DNA of 64,000 nt from Pseudoduganella umbonata (GTDB lineage: Bacteria > Pseudomonadota > Gammaproteobacteria > Burkholderiales > Burkholderiaceae_D): contig NZ_JACHXS010000010.1 in NCBI RefSeq assembly GCF_014192225.1, positions 223,201-287,200 on the forward strand. Reading direction: 5' to 3'. The notes under the pieces were generated by a model, which worked only from the letters and a program-made list of their open reading frames with translations, did no database searches and was not told where the DNA came from. Made by a program: the position numbers and the translations under genes. This document shows, piece after piece, positions 60,208-64,000 of this stretch. Numbering within the stretch: the first letter of the stretch is position 1; each line of letters begins with the position of its first letter.

Positions 60208-60578
60208 GCACTTACAAGGCCGAGGGAACCCATCTGCTGGCGGACCTGTCCGGCGTCGCGGCCGACCGGTTGACGAGCTGCGCGCGGATCGAGGCACTGC
60301 TGCGCGCAGCGGCAGACGCCGCCGGCGCGCATATCCTGCACAGCCACTTCCATGCGTTCGGACCAGGGCTCGGCGTGACTGGCGTGGTACTGCTGGCCGA
60401 GTCGCATATCTCGATCCACACGTGGCCCGAGCAGGCGTTTGCCGCCGTCGACATCTTCATGTGCGGCGCTGCGGCGCCGCAGCGGGCGCTGGATATGGTG
60501 CGTCAGGCGTTGGCACCCACTCACTGTCGCGTCCGCTCCGTGCAGCGCTGCGCGGTTGACGAAGCCGTGATGGAATGA
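60204..60578 (+). CDS. speD: S-adenosylmethionine decarboxylase (pyruvoyl-dependent proenzyme)
   Basis: This 124-residue class 1B SAM decarboxylase proenzyme cleaves itself between E66 and S67 to form the pyruvoyl cofactor. The catalytic residues S67, H72 and C87 (in AESHISIHTWPE and FMCGAA) have the spacing of the Thermotoga enzyme. It makes decarboxylated SAM, the aminopropyl donor for the spermidine-synthase-like enzyme at 55542. The GTG start overlaps the microprotein stop (GTGA at 60204-60207). Confidence 0.93.
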   Translation: MSTYKAEGTHLLADLSGVAADRLTSCARIEALLRAAADAAGAHILHSHFHAFGPGLGVTGVVLLAESHISIHTWPEQAFAAVDIFMCGAAAPQRALDMVRQALAPTHCRVRSVQRCAVDEAVME

Positions 60579-60621
60579 GAGGTATCGCCGGGAGATAACT
60601 GCGCGAGATGACTGCGGGCGC

Positions 60622-61011
60622 TTATTTTTCGCGCAGCGTGGCCTCGATGTTGTTGCCGTCGAAATCGAGGATGTAGGCGCTGTAATAGTGGCCCGAGCCG
60701 ACCCGCAGACCGGGCGGCCCGTGGTCTTCGGCGCCGTGTTCCATCGCTGCGGCATAGAACCTGTCCACGGCTTCGCGATCGGGTGCCGCGAAGGCGATGT
60801 GGATCGGCGCATTGCCGGCCTGGTGGCCGGCGGCCCAGTATGTGGGAATTTCGGACCCCAGCCAGATGAACGGCTGGCCGCCCTCGGCGGCGTAGATGGC
60901 CCAGTCCATGTCGGTTTCGGTGCGACGGATACCCAGCGGCGCAAGGCAGGCGTCATACAACGCCGCGCTGCGCGTGAAATCCGTCACGACAATTCCGAGA
61001 TGATGAAACAT
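60622..61011 (-). CDS. VOC-family (glyoxalase/bleomycin-resistance-like) protein
   Basis: This 129-residue single VOC protein has MFHHLGIVVTDFTRSAALYDACLAPLGIRR at the N terminus, HIAFAAPDREAVDRFYAAAMEHGAEDHGPPG and YYSAYILDFDGNNIEATL at the end; His and Glu ligands of a divalent metal are likely (H4, E at the C-terminal strand). The substrate is unknown. It is convergent with speD. Confidence 0.9.
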   Translation of the reverse strand: MFHHLGIVVTDFTRSAALYDACLAPLGIRRTETDMDWAIYAAEGGQPFIWLGSEIPTYWAAGHQAGNAPIHIAFAAPDREAVDRFYAAAMEHGAEDHGPPGLRVGSGHYYSAYILDFDGNNIEATLREK

Positions 61012-61105
61012 GCGCTGCTCCTGAAGTCAGAGCAACCAGCCTATCACCGATGAACGGCCCCCGGCGCGCACGATTGACTATTGGTAGCTGGCGTTGCCGT
61101 TCGGT

Positions 61106-61777
61106 TCAGAAGCGGCGCGAATACGCCAGTGACAATGCCCCGAAACGGCGGCGCTCGTAATCGACGGCCACACCGGCATCGCGCCTCGGTGCCGGCAGCG
61201 CCAGCCAGGTATATTGCACCGACACGGCCTGTACCGGCGTGAGCCGGTATTCGAGGCCGGCGCGTAATTGCCATGCAAAACCGCTTTTCGACGCGGGGCC
61301 GAAGCAGCGGCAATCGAAACTGCCCAGCATCAGTTCCGGCAGCTCCACCCGCCCCCAGCCGATACCGCCGCCGAAAAACGTGCCCAGCGTTTCGGACAGC
61401 CGGTCCGTGCGGTAGGCATTGGCGAATACGGCATCGTAATGGCCGCGGCCATCGGCCGCCTCGGTCACCGGCCCGAGGGCCAGCTTCTCGACGCGCAGCG
61501 CGCCCCGTTCGTATTCGATTTCATAGCGGGCATGCTCGGTGGCATGTCCCACCTGCAGGCCGCCATGCAGGCCGCGCTTCATGTCGGCCCGGCCATCGAA
61601 TGCGACACCGGCACCGAAATCGACGCGGGCTTGCCAATCGTCCAGCGTGTTGGCACCGAGGTGCGCGCCCCAATAGCGGTAAGACTCGGCACTGGCAGCG
61701 GCCGCTCCCAGCGCCCCGGTTGCCAGCACTGCTGCGGTCAGCGCCGCGTGCACAATTGCTCCATTGCTGCGTTTCAT
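61106..61777 (-). CDS. outer-membrane beta-barrel protein, unrecognised
   Basis: This 223-residue protein has a signal peptide (about 1-30, ending ASAE) and a beta-strand-rich body (YRYWGAHLGANTLDDWQARVDFG, GLQVGHATEHARYEIEYERG). It ends in SLAYSRRF, a C-terminal Phe motif of barrel proteins. Two Cys (SFDCRCFG) could form a loop disulphide. The exact family is not recognised; acyloxyacyl-hydrolase-like barrels of this size are one possibility. Its start lies 24 bases after the stop of the large Calx-beta gene on the same strand. Confidence 0.75.
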   Translation of the reverse strand: MKRSNGAIVHAALTAAVLATGALGAAAASAESYRYWGAHLGANTLDDWQARVDFGAGVAFDGRADMKRGLHGGLQVGHATEHARYEIEYERGALRVEKLALGPVTEAADGRGHYDAVFANAYRTDRLSETLGTFFGGGIGWGRVELPELMLGSFDCRCFGPASKSGFAWQLRAGLEYRLTPVQAVSVQYTWLALPAPRRDAGVAVDYERRRFGALSLAYSRRF

Positions 61778-61801
61778 AAAGCTCCCGATGTTTGACTCGA
61801 C

Positions 61802-64000
61802 TCAATTCGCGAACGCGGTACCGAACGCGGCGTTCAGCTCGGCTGCCGTGGCGGCCGTGCCGTGCGCAACACCGACGATCGTGACCTGCGCAAAATAGTT
61901 CTGCTCGACGGCATCGACAAAGCCCGCCGCACTGCTCGACTGGTAGGTCGCCGCCAACTGCTGTATCAAGGCCTGTACCGACGCATTGTCCTGGTTCGCC
62001 ACCAGGTACCCTTCCGCGTCGAAATCAAAGGCGTTGATGGTCGTTGCCGCGAACTTCGCGCCACGGTCGGTGTAACCCTGGGCCGCCAGGCCGAGGGATG
62101 CCGCGTCGGCCGCCGATACCAGCTGGGTTTCTCCCCGCGTATTCTGGTACAGGTGAAAATCCGTTCCGATGCCGCTGCCGGCCGCCAGGGCGGTGAAGCC
62201 ACCGGCGCCGGCCACCGCGCCATAGCAGGCGTAAGGCAGGGCCTGGCCAGCGGCCGCGAAGGTCCAGTCTTGCGTGAACGGCTGGTAATACGCCGTCATC
62301 TGCTGCCCGCCCGGCGCAGCGTCGAAAGCCACGCCTTCGAACGTGTTGCCCGCAATAGCCGCCTTCTGCGCCGCCTCGGTGGCATTGGCCGTGTAGTAAC
62401 GGTCGCCGTCGGCAAGCAGGATACTGTAGACCTGGTGATCCGGCGTATCGAACGCCAGCATGCCCGGGTCGACGATCGTGCCGTTGACGAGCCCATCTTC
62501 GTCGCCCCACCCGCCATCCGTCAAGGTGAGCACGATACGATCGATGCGGCCATCGGCATTCAGGTCGACGAGCGTGGCGCCGTTGTCCATCGTGTCCAGC
62601 CGCTGGTCGTCCAGGAAGCTGTAGTAGGTCTGCGTGGCGCTGTCGAACTTCAGGAAATCGTTCGCCAGCGAACCGCCGGCCGCCAGGTCGATCACGACGC
62701 GGGTTTGCAGGCCCTCGCGGGTCGCATCCAGGTCAGGCAGGCTGGCCACGCCCTCTTCCGCCGTGACCGTGAAGTTGAACACCGGCGACGTGGCGCGGAA
62801 TTCCTGCGGCAGCGCCGCCGGCAGGTCGGTCAGGCTCAGGTCCTTCAGCTGGGCACCGTTGGTCAGTTGCACGGCCTCGCCAACGGTCGTCACCGAACCG
62901 GCGAGCACCGCGCCGAACGACGCGGCCGATGCGTTCTTGCCCAGTGCAAAGTCGGCCAGCGAACGCATCGGCATTTGCGCCACCGCGTGCTGTTGCCAGT
63001 CCAGCACGCCGTCGTGGTTGAAGTCGCCGCCATTGGCCGCCAGTTCGATCGACGGCGCCACGCCGTCCACGTCGGTGACGATCGTCACCGATACCGGAGC
63101 CTGGGCCACCAGGTTGCCGCCGGCATCGAGGATCTGGGCGTTGAACGTGTAGACACCATCGTCCAGCAAGCCGGCCCCCACGTTGACCTTGCCCGCGGCG
63201 ATATCCTCCGCCGTGATCGCGTTGCTGGCCACCACCTCGCCGGCGGCACCCAGCAGGCGGACCGTACCGCCGGCCGCCAGCAGCGTGCCGCCGCTGATCG
63301 TGAATTCAGGAGTGACGACGCTGGTCACGGTATCGGTCGAACTGTTGCCGTCGTCCGATGCCGGGTCGAGGCCCGTTTGCAGTCCTGGCGTCGTGGGGGG
63401 CGTCGGGGGTGTGGGCGTCGTGGGCGTCGTGGGCGTCGTGGGCGTTGTGGGTACCGGGGGTACCGGGGGCACCGGGGGCGTCGTCGGGGTCTCGGGCGTC
63501 GTCGGCACCGTCGGCACCGTCGGCACCGTCGGGGTCTCGGGTGTCGTCGGCACCGTCGGCACCGTCGGGGTCTCGGGTGTCGTCGGCGTCTCCGGCGCAG
63601 GCGGCGTCACTACCACGTCGTTATCGACGATCGTGCCGCTGGCCGATATGCCGCCCATCGTGATCACCACCGTTTCCGCCGTTTCGACCACCGTATCGTC
63701 CACGGTGGCGACATCGACCGTGAAGCTCGTCACCGCTGCCGGCACGATCACGATGCCCGTGGCGGGATCGCCGTTCTTCCACGTCACGCCATTTGAAAAC
63801 GCGATCGCGCCCAGGTCCGCCGTGGCGGCGCTGCCGGACAGCGTGAGTGCATACTCTCCGTCCGTTACGCCGGCGGCGTTCATGCTGACCGTGTAGCGCA
63901 GCGTGTGGCCTTCGACCACCGCGCTATCGACCGGATTGGCGCCGATGTTCGCGGCATCCTCGGCCACGATGGCCGTGATGCTGCGGCTGTCGTTGTCCGT
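61802..64000 (-). CDS. large Calx-beta repeat surface/secreted protein, N-terminal part outside window
   Basis: The frame is open to the right window edge, so only the C-terminal ~732 residues are seen. It begins in the end of one Calx-beta repeat (DNDSRSI), has a full second repeat (to GTIVDNDV, about residues 12-130 of the visible part), and a Thr/Pro/Val-rich linker. Bacterial Ig-like strands (ISGGTLLAAGGTVRLLG) and an EF-hand-like FNHDGVLDW follow, then a C-terminal domain with two aspartate loops (DLNADGRIDRIVL, FDAEGYLV). Calx-beta proteins bind Ca2+ and often mediate adhesion. No LPXTG or T1SS signal is obvious. Confidence 0.85.
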   Translation of the reverse strand, partial: TDNDSRSITAIVAEDAANIGANPVDSAVVEGHTLRYTVSMNAAGVTDGEYALTLSGSAATADLGAIAFSNGVTWKNGDPATGIVIVPAAVTSFTVDVATVDDTVVETAETVVITMGGISASGTIVDNDVVVTPPAPETPTTPETPTVPTVPTTPETPTVPTVPTVPTTPETPTTPPVPPVPPVPTTPTTPTTPTTPTPPTPPTTPGLQTGLDPASDDGNSSTDTVTSVVTPEFTISGGTLLAAGGTVRLLGAAGEVVASNAITAEDIAAGKVNVGAGLLDDGVYTFNAQILDAGGNLVAQAPVSVTIVTDVDGVAPSIELAANGGDFNHDGVLDWQQHAVAQMPMRSLADFALGKNASAASFGAVLAGSVTTVGEAVQLTNGAQLKDLSLTDLPAALPQEFRATSPVFNFTVTAEEGVASLPDLDATREGLQTRVVIDLAAGGSLANDFLKFDSATQTYYSFLDDQRLDTMDNGATLVDLNADGRIDRIVLTLTDGGWGDEDGLVNGTIVDPGMLAFDTPDHQVYSILLADGDRYYTANATEAAQKAAIAGNTFEGVAFDAAPGGQQMTAYYQPFTQDWTFAAAGQALPYACYGAVAGAGGFTALAAGSGIGTDFHLYQNTRGETQLVSAADAASLGLAAQGYTDRGAKFAATTINAFDFDAEGYLVANQDNASVQALIQQLAATYQSSSAAGFVDAVEQNYFAQVTIVGVAHGTAATAAELNAAFGTAFAN
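63374..63606. repeat. Thr/Pro/Val/Glu-rich degenerate repeat tract inside the Calx-beta gene
   Basis: Repeats of 9 and 12 bases (GGCGTCGTG and GGCACCGTC as read on the plus strand) encode a TP/VP/ETP linker such as TPETPTVPTVPTTP on the minus strand. The tract stays in frame and separates the last Calx-beta repeat from the C-terminal domains. Length variation by slippage is likely. Confidence 0.85.

Overview
The window is high-GC (roughly two-thirds G+C), densely coded bacterial chromosome. It carries about 60 protein genes, one tRNA and no insertion sequence, prophage or CRISPR array. The gene set (EttA, SlmA, Kup, MgtC/SapB, a fused PabB-PabC, PHB-depolymerase-type esterase, GlxA-type regulator, a long TonB-dependent receptor next to glycosidases) and the codon bias fit a betaproteobacterium of the order Burkholderiales, most likely Oxalobacteraceae close to Massilia, Duganella or Pseudoduganella. 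That placement is from family knowledge, not from a search.

Layout. 1-9.8 kb: the end of an FtsX-type ABC permease, an FKBP lipoprotein, Kup, an acetyltransferase/RarD pair, EttA, a small outer-membrane barrel, an AlkB-like dioxygenase and a small SUOX-fold protein. 9.8-15.8 kb: an orphan 120-residue protein, a DUF924/DUF2520 pair, an aminopeptidase P/small ORF/MgtC operon and an alpha/beta hydrolase. 15.9-25 kb: a Crp/Fnr-type regulator divergent from a seven-gene operon with a complete branched-chain-amino-acid-type ABC transporter bracketed by two adenylate-forming CoA-ligase-like proteins. 25-27.2 kb: a phosphoribosyltransferase, an isochorismatase-fold hydrolase and a ~600-bp array of palindromic repeats. 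27.2-41 kb: mostly housekeeping (nitronate monooxygenase, MBL hydrolase, esterase, ArgB, tRNA-Thr, TraB/GumN, HAD nucleotidase-SlmA-PabBC, GlxA regulator with rhodanese, glutathione peroxidase, PPK2, LysR).

41-50.4 kb is a galactan/galactose utilisation locus. It holds GH53 endo-galactanase, a TonB-dependent receptor, GH35 beta-galactosidase, and the DgoA, DgoK and DgoD enzymes that take galactonate to pyruvate and glyceraldehyde 3-phosphate. 50.5-53.4 kb holds two exported alpha/beta hydrolases preceded by three copies of a 22-bp dyad, then a hotdog thioesterase.

53.4-60.6 kb is the least conventional region. A membrane-anchored spermidine-synthase-like aminopropyltransferase, a Tat-exported FAD amine-oxidase-like enzyme and a GNAT acetyltransferase are transcribed away from DUF350, SPFH-SHOCT, a DUF4178 zinc-ribbon protein, a 57-residue membrane microprotein with a Gly/Ser tail, and SAM decarboxylase (SpeD). 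I read it as a polyamine-linked membrane system. The window ends inside a large Calx-beta repeat protein (3' end only).
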